NCBI RefSeq assembly: GCF_000333955.1
Contig: NZ_CAPS01000055.1
Coordinates: forward strand, 1 to 64,000
DNA from: Rhodococcus sp. AW25M09
GTDB lineage: Bacteria > Actinomycetota > Actinomycetes > Mycobacteriales > Mycobacteriaceae
DNA length: 64,000 nucleotides
Direction of reading: 5' to 3'
Shown: positions 42,605-53,155 of the stretch, one piece after another
How the letters are laid out: the number at the start of each line of letters is the position of its first letter
How positions within the stretch are numbered: the first letter of the stretch is position 1
The notes under the pieces: generated by a model
Databases searched by the model: none
Told to the model about the DNA's origin: nothing
What the model saw: only the letters and a program-made list of their open reading frames with translations
Translations under genes and position numbers: made by a program

Positions 42605-43798
42605 GTGAACCGAATTGTTCGGCTGGCCCCCGTTCTGCTGGCAATCTCGGTGATCAGCCGCTTCGTCTGGGCGTTCGTGACGCCCAACGGTATGAACCTC
42701 GTCGATCTGCACGTCTACGTCGAGGGCTCCGCCGCACTGCTCGGCGACAATCTGTACGACTACACGTATTCGGTGCAGACCCCGGACTTTCCGCTTCCGT
42801 TCACGTACCCGCCGTTCGCGGCGCTGGTGTTCTTTCCCCTGCACTTCCTGCCGTTCACGTTGGTCGGGGTCGTGTGGCAGGCCGCGACGATGGTCGCGCT
42901 GTTCGCAGTGGTGCGGCTGACGCTGTCGATGATTCTGGGCGAAGAACGCAGCGCCGAACCTCGTTGGGTTCGCATCGCGACGCTCTGGACTGCTCTGGGG
43001 CTGTGGTCCGAACCCGTACGGACGACGCTCGACTACGGCCAGGTCAACGTGTTCCTCGTGCTACTGGCGATCCTTGCGGTCCGCAGCACTCGGTGGTGGG
43101 TGGCAGGCGGACTCGTCGGCTTCGCCGCTGGGATCAAGCTCACTCCGGCCATCACAGGGCTGTACTTTCTGGCGACTCGGCGGTGGAAGGCCGCGGCGTT
43201 CTCGGCAGTGGCCTTCGCACTCACGGTCGCGGTCAGCTACGCGGCGCTCGGTCATCAGGCCGCCACCTACTTCACCACCCTGCTCGGCGACGCCGATCGC
43301 ATCGGCCCGGTCGGCTCGGTCTGGAATCAGTCACTGCGTGGGGCCCTCAGCCGGATCGTCGGCTCCGACGTCGGGCAGGGACCGCTGTGGATTGCAGCCG
43401 CAGCGATCGCGACGGTCCTGGCGATCGCGGCATGGCGTGCGATCGATCGCAGCGACTACCTGGGTACCTTGGTCATCGTCCAACTGCTCGGCCTGCTCAT
43501 CTCGCCGATCTCCTGGTCGCACCACTGGATCTGGGTGATCCCGATGGTGATCTGGCTGGTACACGGGCCGCTGCGCACCGTCACCGGGGCCAGGGTCGTC
43601 GCGGGCTACTGGTTGGTGACGGTCATGGTGGGCGTGCCGTGGTTGCTCAGCTTCTTCCAGGAATCGATCTGGACCATTCCCCGTCCCGCATTCGAGGCGT
43701 GGGCGGGCGCGGTCGACGTGATCGGATCGGCTCTGTTCCTCGGCTGGGTCGCCTGTGCCGGTCGCGTCAGGAGTGGAGCCCGCGGAACGACCGTGTGA
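42605..43798 (+). CDS. pimE: Polyprenol-phosphomannose-dependent alpha-1,2-mannosyltransferase, PimE-like
   Basis: This is a 397-aa polytopic GT87 (DUF2029) glycosyltransferase with about ten helices. The catalytic Asp sits in the first periplasmic loop (NLVDLHVYVEG, Asp34), with conserved YDYTYSVQTPDFPLPFTYPPF and TLDYGQVN nearby. PimE adds a mannose to phosphatidylinositol mannosides on the way to polar PIMs. Naming it PimE rather than another GT87 enzyme rests on synteny: Rv1159 (pimE), Rv1159A and mutT2 occur in the same order. GTG start at 42605. One nt separates its stop from that of the convergent dehydratase gene. Confidence 0.85.
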   Translation: MNRIVRLAPVLLAISVISRFVWAFVTPNGMNLVDLHVYVEGSAALLGDNLYDYTYSVQTPDFPLPFTYPPFAALVFFPLHFLPFTLVGVVWQAATMVALFAVVRLTLSMILGEERSAEPRWVRIATLWTALGLWSEPVRTTLDYGQVNVFLVLLAILAVRSTRWWVAGGLVGFAAGIKLTPAITGLYFLATRRWKAAAFSAVAFALTVAVSYAALGHQAATYFTTLLGDADRIGPVGSVWNQSLRGALSRIVGSDVGQGPLWIAAAAIATVLAIAAWRAIDRSDYLGTLVIVQLLGLLISPISWSHHWIWVIPMVIWLVHGPLRTVTGARVVAGYWLVTVMVGVPWLLSFFQESIWTIPRPAFEAWAGAVDVIGSALFLGWVACAGRVRSGARGTTV

Positions 43799-43799
43799 A

Positions 43800-44084
43800 T
43801 CAGCACGCCGCGATCAGAGCATCGATCCGACGCGCCAAATCCACATCCTTCTGGGTGAGCCCCCCGGCCGAATGTGTCGACAGTACGAACGTCACCGTCC
43901 GCCATCTGATGTCGATGTCGGGGTGGTGGTCCGCCTCCTCTGCGGCCTCGGCCACGCGGTTCACCGCGTCGATCGCCGCTGGGAACGACGTCAGCTCGAC
44001 GGTTCGTGTCAAGGATTTCTGCACTACCGTCCAGTCGGTGAGCTGGGCGTCCTGAATGTCGCGGTCGGTCAGCAATTCGGTCAT
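43800..44084 (-). CDS. 4a-hydroxytetrahydrobiopterin (pterin-4-alpha-carbinolamine) dehydratase
   Basis: This is a 94-aa protein of the PhhB/DCoH family, which dehydrates pterin carbinolamines. The motif EEADHHPDIDIRWRTVTF with a later STHSAGGLTQKD is the classic His-His-Pro...Thr-His pattern. It sits between pimE and mutT2 as Rv1159A does. Few actinobacteria have phenylalanine hydroxylase, so the true role may lie in molybdopterin or pterin salvage. The ATG at 44084 is only 14 nt from the divergent mutT2 start. Confidence 0.92.
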   Translation of the reverse strand: MTELLTDRDIQDAQLTDWTVVQKSLTRTVELTSFPAAIDAVNRVAEAAEEADHHPDIDIRWRTVTFVLSTHSAGGLTQKDVDLARRIDALIAAC

Positions 44085-44098
44085 AGAAGGATGGTGGC

Positions 44099-44524
44099 AT
44101 GTCCGGTACCCCCACCGCTGTGGTTGTCGCAGCCGCGTTGACCGATGGCGGCTCGCTGCTGCTCGCGCAGCGGACTCGTCCCCCGGAGCTGGCCGGACGC
44201 TGGGAACTGCCGGGCGGAAAGGTCGAGCCGGGGGAGTCCGAGGAGGAGGCTCTGGCGCGGGAGCTGCGTGAGGAGCTGGGCGTCGAGTGCGCGATCGGAG
44301 CCGCATTGCGCGGTGACGTCGACCTCCCCGGCGGGCTGGTGCTGCGTGCCTACCGTGCGGTGCTCGTCTCGGGAACGCCTGCGGCGCTGGAACATTCGGC
44401 TCTGCGGTGGGTGGGTGCGGACGCGTTGCCGACGATGGATCTGGTCGATGCGGACCGACTCTGGCTGCCTGAACTGCAGGACATTCTGCTCACTTCGCCC
44501 GGGCGGTCTTCAGGCCCTTCTTGA
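44099..44524 (+). CDS. mutT2: NUDIX nucleotide pyrophosphatase MutT2
   Basis: MutT2 hydrolyses oxidised or modified deoxynucleoside triphosphates (8-oxo-dGTP, dCTP in mycobacteria) and so protects DNA. The 141-aa protein contains a perfect Nudix box, GGKVEPGESEEEALARELRE followed by ELGV. The N-terminus VVVAAALTDGGSLLLAQRT is typical of MutT. AGAAGGA precedes the ATG. Synteny with Rv1160 supports the name. The last 35 nt overlap a small basic gene on the opposite strand. Confidence 0.92.
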   Translation: MSGTPTAVVVAAALTDGGSLLLAQRTRPPELAGRWELPGGKVEPGESEEEALARELREELGVECAIGAALRGDVDLPGGLVLRAYRAVLVSGTPAALEHSALRWVGADALPTMDLVDADRLWLPELQDILLTSPGRSSGPS

Positions 44525-44666
44525 GGTCCTTCTTGGTTGCGCCTGCCGATTCGAGCTTCTTCATTCGCATGATGACCACGGGGCAGGTGAGGCACCGAAC
44601 CTTCTTGCGGCAGCATTTTTTCTTGGGCTTCATTCCCGAGATATCCTTGGCCTTCACCTTGCCCAT
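44490..44666 (-). CDS. Small Lys/Cys-rich conserved-looking protein
   Basis: This is a 58-aa protein beginning MGKVKAKDISGMKPKKKCC and continuing RKKVRCLTCPVVIMRMKK, with 17 lysines. Four cysteines (CC, then CLTC) could bind a metal ion, and the very high charge suggests RNA or ribosome contact. No family name recognised. The ATG at 44666 is chosen. The C-terminal codons lie antisense to the mutT2 end. The unusual composition makes a chance frame unlikely. Confidence 0.65.
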   Translation of the reverse strand: MGKVKAKDISGMKPKKKCCRKKVRCLTCPVVIMRMKKLESAGATKKDLKKGLKTARAK

Positions 44667-44841
44667 GAGAACCAAGACTAATGGGTGGCGCAGGTCACAG
44701 ACCTGAGGGTGGCGCGGGGAACCGTCGGCTTACGGGTAAACTCGACCAGTCGCGAGAACCTCGCGGTGCAGCGCGCTTCTCTAGCGACATAAGCACGCTA
44801 GCGAACAAGAGCCCGCATTCGACTCCAGGAGAATTTTTCGC

Positions 44842-46779
<1,938 letters not shown>

Positions 46780-46866
46780 GAATCATCCGTGCGGGAGAAG
46801 CGGCGTGTCACATTCGTGGGGCGTCGCTTCTGTCGTACCGGTAGCCCACCACGAAGGAGATCCTCG

Positions 46867-48687
46867 TTGCGCACGGTGCTGATGCCGATGGTTCTGGTTT
46901 CTGCCATTGCTCTGGTTCTCACCGCGTGCACGGCGGATCCGCCGCCGCCCATCGAGAGCGTGGAGACTCCGGTCAGCACGACGATGGTTCCGGCCAAGAC
47001 CGGTGATCCGGTGGTCGTCGCCATCGACGATGTGGGCATCGGATTCAACCCGCACCTGCTGGCAGACCAATCGCCTGCGACGGCAGCGGTCAGTTCCCTG
47101 GTGCTGCCCAGTCCCTTCCGCCCAGTTCGCAATCCCGAGACCGGGGTGACCACCTGGGAGCCGGATATGTCGTTGTTGATCTCGGCCGAGGTGACCTCGC
47201 AATCTCCGTTCACCATTCGGTATCAGCTGCAGAACGCAGCTCAGTGGTCCGACAGTGCGCCGATCACCGCGGAGGATTTCCGCTATCTGTGGCAGGAGAT
47301 GATCACTCAGCCCGGCGTCGTCGATTCTGCGGGATACGCGCTGATCACCGACGTCGCGTCCTCGGGCGGCGGCAAAACGGTCGATGTGACGCTCGGTTCT
47401 CCGTATGCGGCGTGGCAACGTCTGTTCACGGACCTGGTGCCCTCGCACCTGCTCAAGGACTCGCCCGGCGGTTTCCAAGGTGCCCTCAACGACACCGTGC
47501 CGGTCTCCGGTGCCCGGTTCAACATCAAGACTGTCGACCAGGGCCGGGACGAGATTCTGCTCGAACGCAACGATCGATTCTGGGGCGAGCCTGCAACGCC
47601 CGATCGGATCCTCATCCGACGAGGCGGTTCCCCTGCTCAGCTCGCCGATTCTCTGCGGTCGAGTGACGCGCAGATCGCCCAGGTTCGCGGCGACTCGGCC
47701 CTACGGGCCCAGCTCTCGGCGATTCCCGGCGTGCGGACCGATACCATTCGGCAATCGCGGGTGCTGTCGATGACAGTGAACGGGCGAGCGCCGAACATGG
47801 CCGATCCTGCTGTGCGGCAGGGAATCTTCGGTCTGCTCGATCCGAATTTGCTGGCCACCGTCGGATCGGGCGGCGCGACGGATCGCCGAGCCGCGGCGCA
47901 GCTGTCCTCTCCCTCCGATCCCGGATACACCGCGACGGAGCCCGCACCCATCGGCACAACGGCTGCCCTCGACCTGCTTCGAGGTGCCGGCTTCGTCCCG
48001 ACACCCGACGCGTTGGTGACATCGACTCCGAGCCCGGCCACATCCACCACCGCTGCCCCGACGACGAGTGTTCCGACGGACGGTGCCGACCCCACCGGCG
48101 CGGCTGCGACGACCAGCGCTCCGGTGCCGGGAGTCGACCGCCTCGCGGACGCGACCGGCACCGCGTTGCGGTTCGTGATCGGTGCCGTCGAGGACGACGA
48201 CACCGCGCTCGCTGTCGCCGGAACAGCCGCGGACGAACTCGTCGGGGCAGGCATCGATGCGACAGTGACTCCGCTGCCTGCCGATCAGTTGTATTCGACG
48301 GCGTTGACCGATGGCATCGTCGATGCGGTGGTCGGGTGGACCAGTGCGGGTGTCGACCCGGCGACGGCGCTGGCCTCGCGATTCGGCTGTGTCGCGGACC
48401 CGACCCCGGACGGCGCTTCCGCCGTACAGGCTCCGCGCAACCTGTCGGGCTTGTGCGTACCGGAACTTCAAGCGACGATCGACAGGGCTCTCGCGAGCGG
48501 TCTCGATTCGTCCGAGATTCGAAGCGAAGTCGAGCCCGAGCTGTGGTCGCTGGCGTCGACGCTGCCGATCATGCAGGACTCGTCGGTGGTGGCGGCAGTT
48601 CCCGGTATCAGCGGCGTCTCGTTGACGGGCCCCGTCGAGGTGGGCATTTTTTCGGACGCCGCGCAATGGATGCGGACGCCCCGGTGA
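46867..48687 (+). CDS. lpqW: ABC transporter family substrate-binding lipoprotein, LpqW-like
   Basis: This is a 606-aa lipoprotein with an oligopeptide-binding-protein fold. The signal ([17 protein letters not shown]) ends in lipobox LTAC. The mature part has [20 protein letters not shown] and [21 protein letters not shown] Thr/Ser/Pro-rich insert (about 390-440) is followed by [20 protein letters not shown]. In mycobacteria LpqW channels PIM intermediates toward lipoarabinomannan rather than transporting peptides. The start is TTG at 46867, chosen because AAGGAGA lies 6 nt upstream; the frame is open earlier but would bury the signal peptide. Its neighbours typA and mshB match Rv1165-Rv1170. 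Confidence 0.88.
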   Translation: MRTVLMPMVLVSAIALVLTACTADPPPPIESVETPVSTTMVPAKTGDPVVVAIDDVGIGFNPHLLADQSPATAAVSSLVLPSPFRPVRNPETGVTTWEPDMSLLISAEVTSQSPFTIRYQLQNAAQWSDSAPITAEDFRYLWQEMITQPGVVDSAGYALITDVASSGGGKTVDVTLGSPYAAWQRLFTDLVPSHLLKDSPGGFQGALNDTVPVSGARFNIKTVDQGRDEILLERNDRFWGEPATPDRILIRRGGSPAQLADSLRSSDAQIAQVRGDSALRAQLSAIPGVRTDTIRQSRVLSMTVNGRAPNMADPAVRQGIFGLLDPNLLATVGSGGATDRRAAAQLSSPSDPGYTATEPAPIGTTAALDLLRGAGFVPTPDALVTSTPSPATSTTAAPTTSVPTDGADPTGAAATTSAPVPGVDRLADATGTALRFVIGAVEDDDTALAVAGTAADELVGAGIDATVTPLPADQLYSTALTDGIVDAVVGWTSAGVDPATALASRFGCVADPTPDGASAVQAPRNLSGLCVPELQATIDRALASGLDSSEIRSEVEPELWSLASTLPIMQDSSVVAAVPGISGVSLTGPVEVGIFSDAAQWMRTPR

Positions 48688-48712
48688 CCGCGAGCAACGA
48701 AGAAGTGAGCCG

Positions 48713-49644
48713 ATGACCGACGACAGAGCACCTGTGATGACGGAGCAGGCGATGACGGAGCCGCAGCGGTTGCTCCTGGTCCATGCCCATCCGGACGACG
48801 AGACCATCACCACCGGCGGCACCATCGCCCACTATGTGCGGGCCGGTGCCGACGTTACGGTGCTGACCTGCTCGCTCGGTGAGGAGGGGGAAGTGATCGG
48901 CGAGGCGTGGGCCGATCTGGTCGTCGACCGTGCAGATCAGCTCGGTGGCTATCGCATTCTGGAACTGCACCGCGCGCTCGCGGCGCTCGGCGCCAACCCG
49001 CCTCGGTTCCTCGGTGGGCGGGCCGCTGGCGTGACTCGGGGATGGCCGGGACGTCGGCCGCACGCAATCGGCGTGCATTCGTCAACGCCGACCGCGACGA
49101 GGCCCTCGGAGCCCTGGTGAAGGTCATGCGCGAGCTACGGCCGCAGGTCGTGATCGGATACGATCCCGAGGGCGGTTACGGTCACCCGGATCATCAGCAG
49201 GTGCATTCGCTGGTGACCGAGGCGGTCGAGGTCTGCGGGACGCAGTCGTACCCTCGGGCCGGGTCGCCGTGGGAGGTGTCGAAGTTCTACTGGACCGTCA
49301 CCGGCCACGAGCAGTTGCAATCGGGACTTGCCGCGATCGACGACATTCCGGCCGGATGGCGACTCCCTGCCGAGGGTGAGCTTCCGAGCGTGCCCGAGAA
49401 CATGATCACCACCAGCGTCGACATACGCGGTGTGCTCGGCGCCAAGCGCGACGCGCTGCGCGCACACGCCACCCAGGTGACCGTCGCACCGTCGGGAAGT
49501 GAGTACGCACTGTCCAACGACATCGCCCAACCGATACTGCTGGACGAGCAGTACGTACTCGTCAGAGGCGAGCTCGGTGCCGATGAGACGGGCAGGGAGA
49601 CCGATCTGTTCTCCGGCGTACTAAGCTGTGCTCCGCATCACTGA
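48713..49644 (+). pseudogene. mshB: Mycothiol deacetylase MshB, interrupted by a one-base frameshift
   Basis: MshB deacetylates GlcNAc-inositol in mycothiol synthesis. The first frame has the Zn motif [19 protein letters not shown] and [14 protein letters not shown]. After ~100 codons it derails at PPRFLGG into nonsense and stops at 49120. The rest continues one frame over: [20 protein letters not shown], then YDPEGGYGHPDHQQVHSLV (third Zn ligand), FYWTVTG and ATQVTVAPSGSEYALSNDIA. The two halves join if one base is added within GGTGGGCGGG (49013-49022), giving the family sequence [12 protein letters not shown]. It may be a true mutation or a homopolymer-type sequence error. Both metal sites are intact. 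Confidence 0.88.
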
Positions 49645-49688
49645 ATCGATCAGAGAACTGATCTCACCACAGCAGGGGCGGAACACTT

Positions 49689-49847
49689 ATGTACAACTGG
49701 GTAGTGCAGGACGCAATCGTCGCGTTCGTCGATTCTCTCAAGCCGCAGTTCGGCGCACAGGCAGATCTGTACCAGTACGTTCTGGGCCAGATCGCCATGG
49801 GTGCGAGCAATCTGCTCACCTCGCTGGGCTATCCGCCGGTTTCCTGA
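49689..49847 (+). CDS. Small orphan protein, 52 aa
   Basis: ATG at 49689 opens 52 codons, MYNWVVQDAIVAFVDSLKPQ then FGAQADLYQYVLGQIAMGAS then NLLTSLGYPPVS. The composition is protein-like and amphipathic, and GGGGCGGA lies 6 nt upstream. It follows mshB by 44 nt in the same direction and precedes the Rv1171-like membrane gene, so it may be part of that transcript. No family recognised. Confidence 0.5.
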   Translation: MYNWVVQDAIVAFVDSLKPQFGAQADLYQYVLGQIAMGASNLLTSLGYPPVS

Positions 49848-49913
49848 GTGCCGATGCCCGGTTTTTTGAATGCGGTGCACTGAAACAACCGGGGTCAAGG
49901 CAGTATTGGGCGC

Positions 49914-50366
49914 ATGATCTCGAAGGCCGCGTCCAATACTGTCGCCCTGGTGTCCTGGGCTACCGTCGCAGTACTGGTGTTCGACGGCTTTCTGTCCGGA
50001 ATTCTGTCGGTCTTCTTCCTGCCGACCTACCTCGGTTCGGTGCAATTCCCCATCAGTGCAGTGCTCGGCGGCATCGCCAACGTGGCGTTGATCATGGCCG
50101 CGCGCAAAGTCGCCGAACGTCCGATCTGGGTGGCGTCACCACTGGCCGGATGGTTCGTCGCGGTGGCGGCGTGCATGTTCGGCGGCCCGGGCGGCGACGT
50201 TCTGTTGCTCGCGGACTGGCGCACCATGGTGCTGATCATCGCCGGGGCAGGGCCGCCCGGAGTGTTGCTGTTCATGTTCCGCTTGAAGGCGATCACAGCA
50301 AGCGTGCATGCCGACCCGCATCACGTAGCACGTCCTCGATCATCGTCGGAGTCAACAGTCCGGTGA
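49914..50366 (+). CDS. Membrane protein, Rv1171-like
   Basis: This is a 150-aa protein with four hydrophobic segments: about residues 9-30, 42-65, 72-92 and 103-122 (TVALVSWATVAVLVF, FPISAVLGGIANVALIMAA, WVASPLAGWFVAVAACMF, RTMVLIIAGAGPPGVLLFMF). It sits between mshB and fbiC, as Rv1171c-type genes do, but on the plus strand. The function is unknown. The last ~25 residues are hydrophilic and encoded antisense to udgB (74-nt overlap). Confidence 0.72.
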   Translation: MISKAASNTVALVSWATVAVLVFDGFLSGILSVFFLPTYLGSVQFPISAVLGGIANVALIMAARKVAERPIWVASPLAGWFVAVAACMFGGPGGDVLLLADWRTMVLIIAGAGPPGVLLFMFRLKAITASVHADPHHVARPRSSSESTVR

Positions 50367-50994
50367 AGGTGTTTCGCTGGCTCACGTGATAGCTGGCGAA
50401 CACGGTGATCGATCCCAAATCGAGTCGAACTCCATGGCCGAACTTCGGTGCGGGCCTGGGTACTTCCCACCCGCTGGCAGCCAGTATCGGCAGCAGGGAT
50501 TGCCAACCGAAGGCACCGAGAACGAGCACCGATCGTAGCGTCGGGCGCAGTAGTCGCAATTCGTCACCCAACCAGGGCTTGCATCTGTCTCGCTCGGCGG
50601 GCGTCGGCTTGTTCTGCGGGGGAGCACAGTGCACCGGAGCGGTGATTCGAACCCCGTTGAGCGTCAATCCGTCTCCGATATGCGTTGCCGTGGGCTGACT
50701 TGCCAGTCCGACCGCGTGCATTGCGCGGTACAGCACGTCCCCGCTTCTGTCGCCGGTGAACATCCTGCCGGTGCGGTTCGCGCCGTGTGCCGCCGGTGCC
50801 AGCCCCACGATCAGCATGGACGCATCGTCCGGACCGAATCCGGGAACTGCTTTGCCCCAATAGTTTTCGTCCGCAAATGCCGCGCGCTTCTCGGTGGCGA
50901 TCTGCTCGCGCCACTGGACCAGGCGAGGGCAGGCGCGGCACTGTGACACCGCCAGATCGAGCTGCCCGACGGTCTGTGGACGCGCCTTCCTCAT
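50293..50994 (-). CDS. udgB: Family 5 uracil-DNA glycosylase UdgB
   Basis: UdgB removes uracil, hypoxanthine and ethenocytosine from double-stranded DNA. The 233-aa protein has the Fe-S cysteines (CRACPRL near residue 19, PVHCAPPQNKP, CKPWL), the family 5 motif MLIVGLAPAAHGANRTGRMF followed by TGDRSGD, and the late SYHVSQRNTFTGLLTP with the conserved His. Motif A lacks the catalytic Asp, as usual for this family. The start lies 1 nt after the stop of the upstream PH-domain gene, so it is cotranscribed with both PH-domain genes. Confidence 0.93.
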   Translation of the reverse strand: MRKARPQTVGQLDLAVSQCRACPRLVQWREQIATEKRAAFADENYWGKAVPGFGPDDASMLIVGLAPAAHGANRTGRMFTGDRSGDVLYRAMHAVGLASQPTATHIGDGLTLNGVRITAPVHCAPPQNKPTPAERDRCKPWLGDELRLLRPTLRSVLVLGAFGWQSLLPILAASGWEVPRPAPKFGHGVRLDLGSITVFASYHVSQRNTFTGLLTPTMIEDVLRDAGRHARLL

Positions 50995-50995
50995 G

Positions 50996-52525
50996 TCAGT
51001 TCCTGCGGAGCCAGATGTCTCCGGCCCCGGGGGTCACGGCGTCGATCATCGCCCACGCGTTCTCGACGGGAATGTCGACCACTTCGTAGTGTCCGACGCC
51101 AGCAGGCGTTGCGGCGACGATGGTGGCCACCCCGGCGCGGCGCTGGAAGAAAGTCTGCCGCACGGTCCAGCCGATGATTCCCGCTGCCTCGAGGCTGTGT
51201 CGGCTCCTGTCGAGCGAGCCGTGCTGGGTGATCAGCCAGCCCGGTAGCACCGCATGGCCGAGGCCGCGGTAGCGATCGTGCGCCAACCCCACGCCGGCCA
51301 CGAACAGCATCGCGAGCACGATCCAGACGAGAAGCGGGATGGGTGCGCCGACATACTGCGCAATTCCCACACCCGCCGCGAGTACCAGTAGTGGCGCAAG
51401 CGCACGGGTGTACCGGCGTCGGCGCGCAGCGGGCCCGTGTCGGAGCAGGGGCCGCTCGGCAGCGCCGTGCAGACCGGCATCGCCGAGCACCGTGGTCATC
51501 ATGCGCAGAGCCTCGACGCGCGGGGCCTGGGGGAGCAGCAGGGACGATTCCTTCTTCTCGGCACTGACGCCGGTCATGATGGCGTCGAGTCCGGCCCCGT
51601 TCACCGCACGCAGCAGGAGCGGTTGGGACAGCGAGGTGCCGCGAAGTCGCTTGCGATCGAGTGTCGACTGGCGCGTGCGCAGCAATCCGTGGCTGACGTG
51701 CAGCGTTCGCCCCTGATCGGTGACCGTCAAATTGCCGTAGGTCAACAGGTAGCGGACACACGCGAAGATGCTCGACACGACGAGCAATGCCACCAGCGCG
51801 GCGACAACGAACATCGCGATTCCGAACTGCTCGGCCGAGTCGATGCTGTTCGAGACCACCGACGACTCGGCCAGTCTCTGGCCCAGCCCGTACTGGAACA
51901 GCACGCCGACGGCTGCGGCGATGGTGACGATGCCGGTGATCGAGAACGGTGCGAACCGCACCCACGAGAACTGCCAGTGTGCGATCTCCACACCGGGATC
52001 CGTCGCCGCCGTGGGCATACCGTCGGTCGCCGGGATCTGCCCCGACACTCGCTGCAGCAGATCTCCGCGGAGTGCCGGCACGAGAGAGGTGTCGAGTGCG
52101 TTGAGTTCGAAGGCTTCGCCCTTGCCCGCCTGCTGGCCGGTACCGATCCGCAGGATGGACAGTCCGAGCACCCGGTGCAGTACGTTCGCTTCCACGTCGA
52201 CCGAGCGAATTCTGTTGCGCGGGATGGACAGAAGCTTTTTCTGCAATACCCCGCTGCGCAGTTGTACGTGCACCGGGCCGATCCGGTAGCTGGTGGTGAA
52301 CCATCGCAGGATCGCGAACACGACGACGACCGCGAGGATGCCGAGACTCCAGAAATGGTTGCCACTCTGGCTGCCGAGGAAGAACGACACCAGCAGCACC
52401 GGCAGAATCTTGATGGCCTCGTTCACCGGATGCACCAGCAGCATCCGCTTGTCCAGACGCAGCCACGGCTGCTCGTCCTCGACGGCGAGCAGTTCTTCCT
52501 GTTGGTCGGTGCTGCCCGAGGTCAC
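50996..52525 (-). CDS. PH domain-containing membrane protein, YdbT-like
   Basis: This is a 509-aa membrane protein with three bacterial PH (bPH2) modules, each preceded by hydrophobic helices. Module 1 follows AIKILPVLLVSFFLGSQSGN and contains SIPRNRIRSVDVEANVLHRV. Module 2 follows ESSVVSNSIDSAEQFGIAMF and contains LDRKRLRGTSLSQP. Module 3 is near the C-terminus, with LPGWLITQHGSLDRSRHSLE. Similar YdbS/YdbT pairs give resistance to certain bacteriocins in Bacillus; the role here is unknown. GTG start at 52525 overlaps the stop of the upstream PH gene by 4 nt, and udgB follows. Confidence 0.88.
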   Translation of the reverse strand: MTSGSTDQQEELLAVEDEQPWLRLDKRMLLVHPVNEAIKILPVLLVSFFLGSQSGNHFWSLGILAVVVVFAILRWFTTSYRIGPVHVQLRSGVLQKKLLSIPRNRIRSVDVEANVLHRVLGLSILRIGTGQQAGKGEAFELNALDTSLVPALRGDLLQRVSGQIPATDGMPTAATDPGVEIAHWQFSWVRFAPFSITGIVTIAAAVGVLFQYGLGQRLAESSVVSNSIDSAEQFGIAMFVVAALVALLVVSSIFACVRYLLTYGNLTVTDQGRTLHVSHGLLRTRQSTLDRKRLRGTSLSQPLLLRAVNGAGLDAIMTGVSAEKKESSLLLPQAPRVEALRMMTTVLGDAGLHGAAERPLLRHGPAARRRRYTRALAPLLVLAAGVGIAQYVGAPIPLLVWIVLAMLFVAGVGLAHDRYRGLGHAVLPGWLITQHGSLDRSRHSLEAAGIIGWTVRQTFFQRRAGVATIVAATPAGVGHYEVVDIPVENAWAMIDAVTPGAGDIWLRRN

Positions 52526-53010
52526 GTTGCGTCTCCGACGGTGCGGCCGGCGATGTCGGTCAGTCGGGCGACCGTCTTGTCCGCGACGTCCTGATTCAGC
52601 GCGGTTATTTTCACCGCTCCGGCAGATGACGCGGTCGTGACGGTGACCGTGGCCAACCCGAGCAGGCGATCGAGCGGTCCACGCTCGGTGTCGACCGTCT
52701 GCACTCGCGAGATCGGCGCGATGCGTCGCTCCTGGCTGAGCCAGCCGGTGCGGGTGTAGACCGCTGTCTCGCTGATCTCCCATCGATGCACGCGATACCG
52801 CCACTGCGGCACGACCGCGATGTGCAGTGCGGCCAGCACGATCGAGGCGACGAGGACGGCACCGTGCGGCCACGTCGTCCACCGAGAGTCGACGACGGCC
52901 CAGACGATCTGCGCGATGAAGACCGGCAGCCACAGCAGACCTGCACTCAGGGCCCAGAGAAGACGTGCACGCGGGGACGGTCGACACTGCGGATCTGTCA
53001 TCGTTGTCAC
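52522..53010 (-). CDS. PH domain-containing protein, YdbS-like
   Basis: This is a 162-aa protein with two membrane helices (about 20-40 and 48-68) and one bPH2 domain containing [59 protein letters not shown] and GPLDRLLGL. It pairs with the larger three-module protein downstream. I chose the GTG at 53008-53010 because TAGGTT ends 7 nt before it, as expected for a leaderless mRNA; an ATG three codons later is the alternative. It is divergent from fbiC across a palindromic element. Confidence 0.85.
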   Translation of the reverse strand: MTTMTDPQCRPSPRARLLWALSAGLLWLPVFIAQIVWAVVDSRWTTWPHGAVLVASIVLAALHIAVVPQWRYRVHRWEISETAVYTRTGWLSQERRIAPISRVQTVDTERGPLDRLLGLATVTVTTASSAGAVKITALNQDVADKTVARLTDIAGRTVGDAT

Positions 53011-53017
53011 GGGTACA

Positions 53018-53023
53018 AACCTA
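53018..53023 (-). promoter_or_regulatory. -10 box of the PH-domain/udgB operon
   Basis: On the minus strand TAGGTT is followed by 7 nt (TGTACCC) and the GTG start at 53010. This positions the start of a leaderless transcript for three genes. Confidence 0.5.
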
Positions 53024-53047
53024 GAGGTGTCCTGTGGCATCCACCAC

Positions 53048-53097
53048 CCGTCGTGCGCCTTTTGCACCCCTCCAGGTATGCAAAAGGCGCACGACGG
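53048..53097. repeat. Dispersed palindromic element, copy 2
   Basis: Arms 53048-53066 and 53079-53097 pair perfectly over 19 bp around the same 12-nt loop (CCCCTCCAGGTA) as copy 1 at 13575-13640. The inner stems are identical. One stem pair is C-G in copy 1 and G-C here. This copy lies between divergent genes, so it cannot be a simple terminator for either. Confidence 0.85.
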
Positions 53098-53155
53098 CGA
53101 CAGCCGTCGCCACCGCGGGTGGCACGGCCGTACCACGAAGGCGCATGATCGACGG

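Noticed and set aside
52522..53001. ATG at 53001 as the start of the small PH-domain gene
   Set aside because: The GTG three codons upstream fits a leaderless transcript exactly and the ATG has no ribosome site; the difference is only three residues, so this is a preference, not proof.
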